This document shows positions 45,311 through 56,204 of a stretch of DNA of 64,000 bases, piece after piece. The position numbers and the translations under genes are program-made. Origin of the DNA: Endothia cerciana (Eukaryota > Ascomycota > Sordariomycetes > Diaporthales > Cryphonectriaceae); contig JALRMH010000002.1 in the NCBI GenBank assembly GCA_026119935.1, positions 496,001-560,000 of the forward strand. Direction: 5' to 3'. The number at the start of each line of letters is the position of its first letter. Position 1 is the first letter of the stretch. The notes under the pieces are model-generated. The model did not search any database. It was not told the DNA's origin and was given only the letters and a program-made list of their open reading frames with translations.

Positions 45311-46384
45311 ATGGCCCCCATCGATATCGGTGTCTTTATCCCGATTGGGAACAATGGCTGGCTGATCTCGACAACTTCGCCGCAATACAAACCCAGCTTC
45401 GAGCTCAACAAGCAGATCGTCCAGAGGGCCGAAGAGTATAATATGGACTTTGCCCTGTCTATGATCAAGCTACGGGGCTTTGGTGGCCCGAGCGAGTTCT
45501 GGGATCACAACCTGGAGTCCTTTACTTTGATGTCGGCCCTCGCAGCCGTGACGACCAAGATCAGGCTCTTCGCCTCATCTGCAATCCTCACCCTGCCCCC
45601 CGCCATCGCGGCCCGCATGGCCACGACCATCGACTCCGTCGCCCCGGGGAGATTTGGAATTAATATCGTCACGGGGTGGCAGAGGGCGGAGTACACGCAG
45701 ATGGGTCTGTGGCCGGGTGATGCGTACTTCGGCTATCGCTACGACTATGCGAGCGAGTACGTGCAGGTTATGAAGGACCTGTGGCAGGGAGGCGTTTCCA
45801 ATCACAAGGGCAAGCATTTCACCATGGAGGACTGCAGGCTGTCGCCCCAGCCCAGGCACCCCATCAAGATCGTGGCGGCTGGCCAGTCCGGGCGCGGGGT
45901 GGAGTTCGCTTCCAACTATGCAGACTACAACTTCACCCTCGGCGCAGGCATCAACACGCCGGCGGCCTATGGCGACGCCAGCGCTAGGCTCGTGGAGGCG
46001 GCCGCCAGGGCGGGCCGGGATGTGGGATCCTACGTCTTGTTCATGGTCATAGCCGAGGAGACGGATGAGGAGGCGCAGGCGAAGTGGAAGTTGTACAACG
46101 AGGGTGCGGACGTCGAAGCACTTTCATGGATGAAGGATCAGGGTGGCAAGGACGCCAAAGCCGATTCGAACTCGACGGTCAGCAAGCTGGCAGAGGGGAC
46201 CGTAAACATGAGCATGGGGACTCTGGTTGGCTCGTTCGAGAAGGTGGCTGCCATGTTGGATGAGGCCGCGTCAGTGGAGGGTACAAAGGGACTCATGTTG
46301 ACCTTTGACGACTTCCTGGAGGGTGTGGACAAGTTCGGACAGAAGATTCAGCCTTTGATGAAATCGAGGGAAGGGAAGGCCTAG
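45311..46384 (+). CDS. rutA: RutA-like pyrimidine monooxygenase (bacterial luciferase-type, FMN-dependent)
   Basis: Intronless 357-residue protein, close to the length of bacterial RutA. The whole chain aligns by eye with that enzyme: IDIGVFIPIGNNGWLIST, SFELNKQIVQRAEEYNMDFAL, SMIKLRGFGGPSEFWDHNLE, FASSAILTLPPAIAARMAT, TGWQRAEYTQMGLWPGDAYF, RYDYASEYVQVMKDLW, GRDVGSYVLFMVIAEETDEEA, MGTLVGSFEKVAAMLDE and LTFDDFLEGVDKFGQKIQPLM. RutA opens the pyrimidine ring of uracil or thymine between N3 and C4 using FMNH2 and O2, forming a ureidoacrylate peracid and releasing nitrogen. The start is an ATG with A at -3 beginning at the first conserved residues; an upstream in-frame extension lacks similarity. 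No RutB, RutF or other rut partner lies nearby. The near full-length match, rarity of this enzyme in fungi as I know it, and lack of introns suggest transfer from a bacterium. Confidence 0.93.
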   Translation: MAPIDIGVFIPIGNNGWLISTTSPQYKPSFELNKQIVQRAEEYNMDFALSMIKLRGFGGPSEFWDHNLESFTLMSALAAVTTKIRLFASSAILTLPPAIAARMATTIDSVAPGRFGINIVTGWQRAEYTQMGLWPGDAYFGYRYDYASEYVQVMKDLWQGGVSNHKGKHFTMEDCRLSPQPRHPIKIVAAGQSGRGVEFASNYADYNFTLGAGINTPAAYGDASARLVEAAARAGRDVGSYVLFMVIAEETDEEAQAKWKLYNEGADVEALSWMKDQGGKDAKADSNSTVSKLAEGTVNMSMGTLVGSFEKVAAMLDEAASVEGTKGLMLTFDDFLEGVDKFGQKIQPLMKSREGKA

Positions 46385-47416
46385 GCTCACACGGATTTGA
46401 GTCGGTATCTTTGATGGAGTACTGTGAGGATGTTCACATAGTCCAAGAATAGTCCTCAAGCCTCCGATCGTATGATTCCTTAGTATGTCCCCGTGTGGAA
46501 GGTGAGTTGTCGAGGCGGGATGGCTAGAGGCCGAAGCCGCAAGATGCATATGTGCCAGGACTGGCCCAGTCACACCGGCCGAGCTGTTGTGTATATTATG
46601 ATTGCTATTCCAAGCTGCTTTGTTGGCTCATGGTCAGGACTTCGTTGTGGAGGCTGACGCGATGCCGTAACAGTTACGGTATGTCGGCTGGAAATATGCA
46701 TCAGATGATCCGAAGTAGAGCGTCAGGCTGCCTTGGCATCCTTGCCTAATAGCTCTCCGCCAGCATTTGTCAAGTGGGCACTTTTGGCGATCTAGATCTA
46801 CAAGTCCAAAAGAAGCATCCTGTAGCTTAACAGAGTCTGGGGAAATCGACCTAAATCCCCATGTCATGCCAAGCCCAACGCATGCACTATTTGCTTCCCC
46901 GGTCAGCATTGGAAGGCTGCAGGTCTTCCAAAATAGTAAGCACATGTGGATGGAAACGCATCATAAACCGTTTCCGTCTGTGATCCTCAAGTGCCAAGGC
47001 CGATACCGCCCACGGCGTCTGCAGAGCTACCCTCCCTTGCTCAATACTATGGGTGTTGTGTATCCTGGTCGCTGACGCTCAGGGCTTTCACCAATCACCT
47101 AGCCTTGTGACCGATCATAGTCCAGACGCCCCGCACATGTGACGGGGGACAGAGACAACAAAAATGCTCTTTTCCGCATTGGAAAGAAATGACGAGCTCC
47201 TCGAGTGAGTGGCGCCAACCGTTTCTCCAGCAGAGGGAATAATGTGGAAACGACCAATTTCTACAGACACGTATTGTATTTTGCGAATTTATAAGTAGAG
47301 CAGATACCCTCAGATAAGTCTCGGAACTTTCAATTAACAAAGGCTTGCGATCATCCAGATTAGTATATTCATCACACAACAAGACTCAGCATAAAGCAGC
47401 GCTTTGTCAGTACGAT
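46385..47416. other. intergenic, no supported gene
   Basis: 3' flank of the RutA-like gene and promoter of the small secreted peptide gene. A TATA-like TTTATAAGTAG sits at about 47287, some 130 bases before the peptide ATG. Confidence 0.5.
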
Positions 47417-47708
47417 ATGCAACTCAAGGTCGTCTTCGCCTTCCTTGCCGCCGTCACTGCGGTGGCTGCGATGCCTGTTGAACAGTCGACACGTGGTAAG
47501 TATTGCTACTGTGCTGGTGTGTTCTACTGTCCTACTGACAGCACATTGGGTTTCAGATCTCAACTTGGCTTCGGCCGTCACTGGTCGTAACCTTGAAATT
47601 CTTCGTCGCCAGGATGATGATAATGATGGAGACGACGATGACGGCGATGATGATGATGGAGACGATGGAGACGACGGAGACGACGGAGATGACGGAGACG
47701 ATGATTAG
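47417..47708 (+). CDS. small secreted Asp/Gly-repeat peptide precursor with Kex2-type site
   Basis: Predicted 76-residue precursor from exons 47417-47495 and 47557-47708; the 61-bp intron has GTAAGT and TTTCAG ends and keeps frame. Residues 1-18 are a clear signal peptide (MQLKVVFAFLAAVTAVAA). A 24-residue propeptide follows, ending in the dibasic LRR at 43-44, a kexin site. The remaining 32 residues contain only Asp, Gly, one Asn and one Gln: an acidic block of GDDDD units and then five GDD triplets encoded by imperfect GGAGACGAC-type DNA repeats. The product would be an extremely acidic, probably Ca2+ or metal-binding peptide. It lies 1.4 kb upstream of a UstYa-like oxidase on the same strand, so a kexin-processed RiPP precursor is conceivable, but the core lacks the Tyr/Phe usual in dikaritins. 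Family unknown. Confidence 0.65.
47619..47706 (+). repeat. GAY/GGN trinucleotide-type coding repeat
   Basis: Tandem GAT/GAC and GGA/GGC codons encode the Asp/Gly tail. Imperfect 9-bp units (GACGGAGAC-like) make this prone to expansion or contraction in frame. Confidence 0.8.
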
Positions 47709-49111
47709 ATAGCCTCGCTGCCTCACTTTCTGGAACGCAGGATATGACCACATGGTTGTAGCAGATAGTCTAAGTAGCATACAGTCTTGTCCACTTCCAA
47801 CGAATATTGCTTTTTGCTCTGTAATTGCCATTCTGGCATGAAGTCTCAAGATTCTTTTGGACCTTGAGCTTGGCTCTTCATTCTTCATACTTTGAACAGT
47901 ACTAGGGAATGGCTGCATCAAAAGGTCACCAGCTTTGCTAGCTAGACAGGGAAATTTTAGACGACCTGACAAGGCACATCTCATCGACCCTACCAAGAAC
48001 TCCCACAACCGCCGTTTGGTGGGAGAGGGGGCCATAATCCAAGTTCCTGCTATCTAAATTCAAAGCCTGTCTACAACATTGGCACTGTTGGTCATGCCTA
48101 CGAGCTTTGAAAATGAATACTTCCCCTTTCAGTACTAGGACATTCCAAGCTGACAGAATGCTGCATGCCACAAAGCTGACCACAGAACGACATATCTAGC
48201 GACCTCTAAAGAGTCAACGCCAAGAGGCTGGCTGCAGCCGAGTATCCACTTTGCCCTCCCAGCAGGGTCTACAGCATAACAGTGGCGTTGACCCGGGATG
48301 TGACCACAAATGCTGCATTTGCATATCAATCCCGCTGTCAATATTTTTCAGCAGGAGTTTGCGCCGTTATGACGAATCCACGTGGTCCGATACGCCAACT
48401 CATGTTTTCTGCGAGGTATTAGTTCCGCGTTCGGGGCTGTCATGCAAAATAAAGCCACAAGAGCACACAAAAGGCCGTCACTGTCACACCGGTCTTACGC
48501 CATTTACGCATCATGGCTTATGCACTATTCCACAGACAAATCAGGTTTCTCCTTGGCACTGCGGACAAAACTGCAACTCTTTGCGAATCTTGTTCGATTC
48601 TATTGTCGTCCGGACACAATTCGGCATTCGCCACATGGACCATGTCTAATCCATCTCAGTGGCAACCACTTTGCAGAGGAATCCCGGCTCATAGCACATG
48701 ATGCAGGATGTCCAACGTTCTAAGCGAAGGTGGCATGCATCGTTCTCATCACCAATATGTAGATTCGAGCACCTCCACCCTCCTTCAGCTGACCAAAAAA
48801 AAAATGTGACAGGTTGGCATGGGTGCCGACGTGGATGGATGGTGGAGTTGGGTCTGCACATGCAGTTCACTGCAGCTGTGGAGACATCGACGATCCCCAG
48901 GGCCTCAACATTGTTTATTCTCAGCCAGACGTCACTTTGTCTCGAGGAGCATTCTGTCCACATGAAGCTATCAGGGCTCCTCATTGTGTCCTCTTTCTCA
49001 CCTCTCTGACCCTCAAGCCTGACAAGCATCCCCATTACTCAACTAGTCTCACGGGCATCGGTCATTTTCAACTCTGGTCTTGCTGAATATTCTACCTTGC
49101 CATTTCCAGAG
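47709..49111. other. intergenic, no supported gene
   Basis: Spacer between the peptide and the UstYa-like gene. I searched both strands for a second short precursor with a signal peptide and dibasic repeats and found none I could support. Confidence 0.45.
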
Positions 49112-50268
49112 ATGAGCATGGAGCCAAAGAGCCGTCCAGCATATCATGTCCTGGATTCCAACTCCGACAGTGGGGAATCTGATGCATTTCTGGTCGGCTC
49201 TCGAAGCCCTACCGATGGAGAATTTCAGACCCCACTGGCACACAAAGCTGGCTGGTCCTTGTTCAGAATCTCCATATTAGGTCTCTCTTTGGCCCTAAAC
49301 TTCATCCTGGCGGCTCTATCTCTTGTTCTATTGTCAAAGCTGCAGAGTACTCCGAGTGATATAGGATCGTACGAATCAGGGTTTGCTCCTGACTTCAGTG
49401 AGTTCGCAGTCCATTCGGACTTCCTGTACTGAATCGCTGAGTGCCCGCAAAGGCTTTGAGGATGAGGTCCCTCTCGAACTGGTCCGCTTCACCGGGAGTC
49501 CTCACTTCCATGACAACGGGACCGCATGGCGAGACGCCATCAACTCTGAAGCGCCTTGGCCAGACAGCATGCAGCTCTTCGGGGATCCGAGTCCCGAGGT
49601 CGATGAGAATTGGAAACAGTATATAGGCAAGAGGTATTTCTCCATTTCGGAGGAAGAGGCCACCCGGGCTTGGGGCGACAAGCGACATGAATATATCGAC
49701 CAGAGACGTGGCGGCTACTCTGCTGGGTACGTTTGAGACCTTCCATTCTCTGTATGTGAGGAGTGACAAGAGTCTAACCAGACATTTGTCGCACGATACA
49801 GTCTCGATGTGTTCCACAGCCTTCACTGCATCGTGAGTGGAACACGGCCGGCCATCTCTTGGCACTGATCTCCAGGCTCGCGATCACTGACGTCGAATTT
49901 GACAGAATGCTTTGCGGCTGGCGCTCCACCCGGAATACTATAGCTCTGATTCACGCCACCGTAATCACCTTCCGCACACGGAACATTGTCTCGACGTACT
50001 TCGCCAGTCGATTCAGTGTTACGGGAGCACCACGCTGATCCCAACCAAGTTCTTCGAAGGACGTCAGCGCAACTACATTGACTCGGACCAGGTTCACGTA
50101 TGTCGGAACTTCAATTACCTACGGGACTTCGTAACATCACGAGCAAAGGGCCATGAGGCGTATGTCGAGAGGGACCGGTCACTACTTGATGAGCGTAAGC
50201 ACGCGATCGTTAAACAGTACTACGCAGACAAGAAGGCGAAGCATCGGGGCAATGCGAGCAATGCATAG
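49112..50268 (+). CDS. UstYa-family (DUF3328) oxidase-like membrane protein
   Basis: Predicted 317-residue protein from exons 49112-49397, 49453-49726, 49802-49832 and 49906-50268; the third exon is only 31 nt and encodes the first active-site motif. A hydrophilic N-terminus precedes one membrane helix (about 52-79, ISILGLSLALNFILAALSLVLL). The family's two HxxHC motifs are intact: DVFHSLHCI (His192-Cys196) and LPHTEHCLDVLRQSIQC (His221-Cys225). YFSISEEEATRAWG before them is also typical. UstYa proteins are thought to be copper-type oxidases that cyclise kexin-processed RiPPs (ustiloxin, phomopsin, asperipin) or modify other secondary metabolites (cyclochlorotine). The junction of exons 1 and 2 uses an AAG acceptor and is the least certain. 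Context: a Kex2-type peptide gene lies upstream; no methyltransferase, P450 or transporter is adjacent. Confidence 0.85.
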
Positions 50269-53200
50269 CTTTTTCTGCTATCTAGGCGCCGCAGTGGGGT
50301 ATTCTGGGGTAAGCCAACTTGTTGTTTCAATAGTGGTCTGATTCGGGAGGTCTAGAGACCGCATCACGTCTGAAGCGGAGCCTGGGTAATTAACTCTGGG
50401 GCTTATATGGAGAAAGATTGAAAACCTTCATGCAATGCACACTATTCACGTCTCATTTTGATTTCTGGGATATTCGGTTTGCAGAACCTAGTAGCTCGTC
50501 ATGTGTAGTTTATATCACTTCAGCCTCACGAGCCCACAGGTCGAGTCAGGTGACACTACTTGTACCACGCAGCACCAATTCTGTTTCGCATATCGGTTTA
50601 TTTCAAAGTTACATTACTATTGTTGGATATCCCAGAGAGTGTGGCTCAGAAACCTCAGCTGTGCTGCATTCTCCCAGCCAATGAACTTGAAAAGAGATCT
50701 TGCGCACCCAGCGCTTCGCAGCTGCGGATTGCTCAGCACTTAGCGGGATAGAACCTAGACCTAGGATGTGAGTTTGGTTGTCATGGCATGAAGATGAAGA
50801 TCCTTATTTCTTTTGCTTTTTGCCTTTCTCTTCACCTTTGAAGGTAGTTACGGAAAGGCATCCGAATCGTGGCCGCCCCCTCTGACAAATACCATGGTAA
50901 CAGCGGACGAGTACGTGGGTGCAATGAACACAGTTCCCGGGTGAGATGCACCAAATTAGCTCGTCTGTCGACGAGGTGGTTCTCGAGCCTCGGTCTCAGC
51001 CTGACCAAAAAGCAATGTCCCAGATCGAGACGGAGACAGGCATATCGCAGGCGACGAGGGACTGCATGGCCTACATACGGCTGCCCAAGACAAATGCTTC
51101 CTCGTCATCCAGTCCGTCCCACTACCATCCCGTGCGAGATCGCCGAGACTTCGCCATTGCCAAGCGCTCAACGTGGTGGCGAACGTATCGCGCCAGTGGA
51201 CTGTTCGCAGGCCCATGCCCTTGATGTTGAAACCCAGACGACCTGACGGCGCAAAGTTAGCACCCTGTTCGGGTAGCTTGTTAGTCTTCAGGTGCAGCGC
51301 ATGACTTGGTTCCTGCGGCTCCTGCTGAACCCTCTCGCGAGGACTTATCCTGTCAATGATGATGATGATTCCTAAGCAGACGGCCCATCTTGCTAGGATC
51401 TACCTACGCGCTCTACCGTGTAGCGCACCAGGCGGGACAGCTCTCGAGGTAGGCAAAAGAATCATCACAGCTCAAGGCTTTTTTTATGTCCTCACTCAAG
51501 TCTTGCGGGCTCCTCACCACCGAGGCATCCTGTCTCACCCACGAAGTCCTCGCCTTGATATCAGTAAAGTTTGGGAATGATCACCTGGCCGTCCAGAGTA
51601 TCGTCATCACCATGGCCACGACGAGGTCCCAGCTGCCCCTGGCTCTTGCCACTATCATCTCCTTCTCCTCAGAGGTATTGGTAGGCAGGGTACAGGGGCG
51701 TATACTGACAACTTCTCGTAGTATATGACTGCAATGCCGTCAGCTCTTGCTTTGGCCTCCGGGGTGACGTCCCTGAGCGGAACCAGAGGACGCACCATGG
51801 GATTATCGTGGGGTGGACTTGTTACAGAAACACACAGGAGGGCCCACAGAGAGAGTTGCGGCGACATGTTCCAAGAATGATTCTGGAAGTTAAAACTGGG
51901 TCGGTCACGCGCCTGAAGGTGTATCTTCCTCTGCGAGAATTTGACGTCTGGATGCGGCTGTCGAGGGGGGCAGGGATTGGTACTGCCTGCTGCTGTGGCG
52001 GTGGGGACTGCCGGGGGGGGGGGGGTGGCCCCTGTGGAGGGCCCCTGTGGGAGAGGTGGGGAGATGCAGCCGTCCTACACATCTCACTGCACCGAAATTC
52101 GAAATGATATGGTCTGGTTGGCAAAGCCGCCCAGCCAAAGTGACAAGGCAGAGTGATGAGACTGCATAATTTTTCCGTTGACACATCCTGGACAGCTGCA
52201 CCGCCCAGTCACCCCCGCTGAGTGCAACACACAAAACACCGCGATGGTCTGATGGGGCCACCACCGACAAAAGCAAACAACAGAAGCCACATCGAGGCCT
52301 GGCCGAACACGAGCACTGGGACACTATGGGCTGCGGGCCGAGACGCCATGCCTGGGACCCTTGCGGTGTCGACGAGGAATAGACTCAGGCTAGACAACCG
52401 CTGTGCCTCCTTGCATCTGCGGAGCAGTGGCCGATAGCCCCGACGGGGCAGAGATGGGGACCGCGCCGGAAGCACAGGTCCTCCGTCCCTCGTACTCTAT
52501 GCAGATGGTCCATCAGGCACAACCATCGCCCATTAGTCAGGCCATCACGATCCAGACGGGGTGGAAAGGCTGGGCGGGCTGGGCCACGTCGACAGGGACA
52601 GCCGCCTAGAGAGCCCCGGACGGGATCACCGAGAAACGGCCCCTCCTTTCTGTTTCCGAGCGAGGCCTGGGGTTCATTTGCAGGACCACGCCGGCTGCAG
52701 CAGGAATTCTCCGTCGGGAGCATCTCCTCGGGCTGCTGGCGAATGGGCGGTTGTGCTGGTCGTCCATTCCTCGGCCTGCCGCACCCGCGCAATGGCTGCG
52801 CTGTCTCCCGCCCAGCGTGAGTGGGCGATAACGACCGAACCGACACGACAGACCTGCCGTGTTTGCAAAAGCACCGTGCCTCGGCCGGATAGCCAGCAGA
52901 TCCAGCCGATCGCTGATCCGCTGGGGAGGAGTTCGGTCCAAGGACCCAAAGGCGGGTGTGGGTACAGGGCCGGAGTCGAGAGCCTTACACAGTACCATAC
53001 TACCTCGGACGAAGGACGACACCTGAAGACGGGGATGGACGCGGTAGAGGATGTTTGAAACATCTGCGGGAGCTGACGACTTCTTAATACATGAGACGAA
53101 ACCTGCCTGGAGAGCCTGAGCCTCTCTGTCAGTCCTGACGACGTCGACAGCTGACGATGGCCTGTTCGGCCAAGCCTCCCAAGCCCTCCCGGGGCCCTTC

Positions 53201-54023
53201 TGGAGAGCCTTGCCATCGACAAGGGCAACCCCCGAGGACCCCTGGCGATCCACAGAGAGACCCGAGCTTAGATCACCACCCGCACACTGCAGCGCTCCAG
53301 CCGGGGATGTCATTGGCTCAGAGCCTGCAGAACGCTATTGTTTCAAAACGCTGCTGATAGCGGTGACCCTCCTGGGCGCGTTTCAGATGCAACCCACTCC
53401 GCTTCTCAATTCGACAATTCAACCTCTCGTCCTGGGGCGCCTTGGGCCGCACCGGGGGGGCACTGCAATGATCCTCATGAGAGCAGAGATGACCCTGTCG
53501 TTTCCATTTCACCCCCCTCCCCCATCAGGCCCGCCTCGGCCGGACGTTCCATCTCCAGCTTTTTCTTTTTCTTCCGTGGGACCCTGCCCTACTTGACCAT
53601 GAGATCCAGACAACAAACGAACTCATCTCACGCGGCCCAGTCCCTCGCCCGCAGCTAATTTCTCTTCTCTACAGCTGGTCTGAACAGCGAGGTCCCTGGG
53701 CGAGCGACAGCGGCTTCGACATTGCCATACTCTGCCAGGTCAAAGGAGCACACGGGTTGGGCCCCCTTTTCCCGGCAGCGGCGGTCATTCTTTACTCACT
53801 GGTTTGAGCTCGCTCATCGTTCATTTCTCCAACTGAGCCCGCGCGCGCGCGCGCCTGACTCCAGCGCGTCTGAATCCAGCGCGTCTGACTTCCATATCGT
53901 CAAGGCTCTGCTTCAGCGGCCCGGCCTCCTGGAAAGACCGGCTCCCTCGACTGGCCAGTACTCAACCTCCTCCAACCACGACGGTCACGCTCCGGGCTTG
54001 ATCGCAGCTGGTCGTGGGTGCTC
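50269..54023. other. long region without a supported gene
   Basis: About 3.7 kb. Open frames on both strands between 52385 and 53313 overlap heavily and have GC-rich, shadow-like composition, without motif or plausible exon chain. The segment 50946-51224 (with SQIETETGISQATRDCMAYIRLP) is mildly protein-like but unrecognised. A G run lies at 52014-52024 and a GC-dinucleotide run at 53840-53853. The last part is probably the zinc-finger gene promoter and leader. Confidence 0.4.
53840..53853. repeat. GC dinucleotide microsatellite
   Basis: Seven CG/GC units about 170 bases upstream of the zinc-finger start codon; alternating purine-pyrimidine DNA of this kind can adopt Z-form. Confidence 0.75.
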
Positions 54024-56204
54024 ATGGATAATCCACACGGCTCCTCGCGGGACAGCCTGGCTTTGGCCAGGCAGCATGTCCGCGCCCTTACTGATGGCGG
54101 GGTGTCGCGGGAGGCGTTGCTTCGCGCCCTGCTAGAGGAGGAGGCCGGCAGCAACCTGCCTTCGCTCCCTTCTCAGGCTCCGTCCCAGGCGCCACCTCAG
54201 GCACAGTTCAACAAGACGACCTCTCTCTCCCGGACAATGTCACTGTCCCAAGCAACAAAGTCCCAGTCTCATTGGTCCGTTTCTACGAATGGTAAGTGCC
54301 TCCTTTCATCTCATCCCGTGTGCTGTGTCTAGTCGTCTGGTGTCCCTAGAACATGAGCTAAAGGTGTCGCAGGCCGTGCACATGAAGAGGGCGACCGGCC
54401 GGCGAGCTCAGATCAGCTGTCCACTGTGACGAGCCATTCGGGCTCACGAGGCAGTTACCTGTCAACGAACACCACTGCCACCTCGCTGTCGTCACGGTCG
54501 AGTACCATTACTCAGTTCCCTGGCCCCGAGCTGCAGGGGAGCAGGCCGCCTTCCGGCAGTACGAGAGCCTACTGGTGCACATCGTGAGTCTCCGTCATGT
54601 ATCTTCCAGCACAGCATCTGTCTCCATGACACGACGTCGTGCTGGAAACTAGCCTGCCAGATATCTCCCCTAACCCCCGTTCCAGGTGCGATACCGAGTT
54701 CAAGCGGAAGTTTGACTGGAAGAGGCACGAGGACGAGTTTCATGAGCGATACAAGAAGTACCCCTGCCCGGACTGCAACCGCGTGTTCTGGGGTGCGAAT
54801 ACCTTCAACCAACATCACAAGACACGACACAACTGCAAGACATGCCCCCATGCCGATAAGGTCATCAAGTATACGAGGAAGAAGCGGGCATGGGCCTGTG
54901 GATTCTGCGCCGCTTTCCTCCCATCTATGGATCGTTACGTTGACCACATCGGCCTCCACTATGAATCTGGGAGGACGAGGGCTCATTGGTACCACTCCAA
55001 CGTCATCTACGGACTCCTTCACCAGCCTGGAGTGAATTCAGCATGGAGGAATATCATCGGTTCCAGATTTAGCCATATACCCAAGGACCAGCAACCTCGA
55101 TATGGATGGGACCCGAAAACGACAGGGAGGAAACAGGGATTCCTGGAGAACGAGACAGCTGGCAACTTGCAAGATCTCCTCGAGTTCTTCAATCCCACGA
55201 GGGACGATCCCACCAAGGTTGCCCGCTTGGCGTTTGATTGTGCCGAGTTGACGCCTGCCAACCAAGCCCCAGGCAGATCGAGCCTAGACGTTCCCGACAA
55301 GGCAGCACCCCCACCGCCTCCCCCAGCGCCAAAGCGTGAAAAGTCGTCGGCATCCTCATCCTCAAGGAGAAAGCCCAGCGGCGGCATCCAGAGGGATCTT
55401 GTGCCTCAGGAACTCGCGCTCCCGCCTGTCATAAAAGAGCGACCTCTGACACAGTGGCCCAGCCTCGCGCCGACCGACATACCAGAACTGCCCAGCTCAG
55501 AATCCATGCCCGGGCACGAGCCTGATACTCATATGGCCGAGTACGACGCTACCGCCGTCCCGCAGCCCCTATTCGCGGGCACCTCGTCACCGCCACCACA
55601 AGCACAGTACCACTCACAACCTCCTCCCGGCATCGCAATCTCTCAACCCTCCGACCAACCCACGTTCCTCGCACCACCAACACCCCTCCCGCGGACGCCA
55701 TTAACGCCCTTCCCTGGCGGCGGGATGTCCCGCGATACCGTCGTCGACCTGCTCTCGGACTACATGTCTCAAGAGCAGCTGCAAGGCATGGCTGGGAATT
55801 CCGACGTGCAGCAGCACCACGTGTCGCAAGGCCTAAACCAGCATCCGCCCTTCGGCTCGTACGAGGACTGGGACTCCATCTGCAGCACCATGGTCGAGGA
55901 CGTCAACTCGCCGCACCATCACGCGGGGCCCCCACTGCCCCTTGCGCCGCACGAGCGGCAGCAGCAGGCTGCAGTCAGGAGATCCGACTTCTGGGCTCCG
56001 GCGGGCGACGGGCCCGAGTCGATGTACATGGACGATGTGCAGGCGTGCGATCTGTCAAGCATGCCCCCGCCGCCCGCGCTCCACGACCACGACGCCGGGC
56101 GCAGGTCGGACGTCTGGGCGTCTTCCGGCGCAGTGGACTATGAGGGCATGGGCTATGACGAGGAGATTGCCGCGCCGCCGCCGCCGAGCGCGAATTGGCT
56201 GTAG
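54024..56204 (+). CDS. C2H2 zinc-finger protein with Pro-rich disordered C-terminus
   Basis: Predicted 665-residue nuclear protein from exons 54024-54291, 54373-54583 and 54686-56204; introns of 81 and 102 bp keep frame, the second splitting the first finger between its cysteines (AYWCTS-CDTEF). Three or four zinc-binding units follow one another between about residues 156 and 255: YWCTSCDTEFKRKFDWKRHEDEFH, YPCPDCNRVFWGANTFNQHHKTRH, a C-x2-C-x-H segment (HNCKTCPHADKV) and WACGFCAAFLPSMDRYVDHIGLHY. The next part (ARLAFDCAELTP) is short and folded-looking; the rest is rich in Pro, Ser, Gln and His and ends with DEEIAAPPPPSANWL, fitting a transactivation region. The N-terminal 60 residues contain a helical ALARQHVRALTDGG segment. 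Family is common in Sordariomycetes and the target genes are unknown. The ATG lies after a TTG/GTG open stretch; no upstream ATG fits better. Confidence 0.85.

Noticed and set aside
52385..53313. Overlapping long open frames on both strands (up to 235 codons)
   Set aside because: GC-rich DNA has few stops; frames on opposite strands overlap almost fully, composition is Arg/Pro/Ser-rich and no motif or exon chain is seen.
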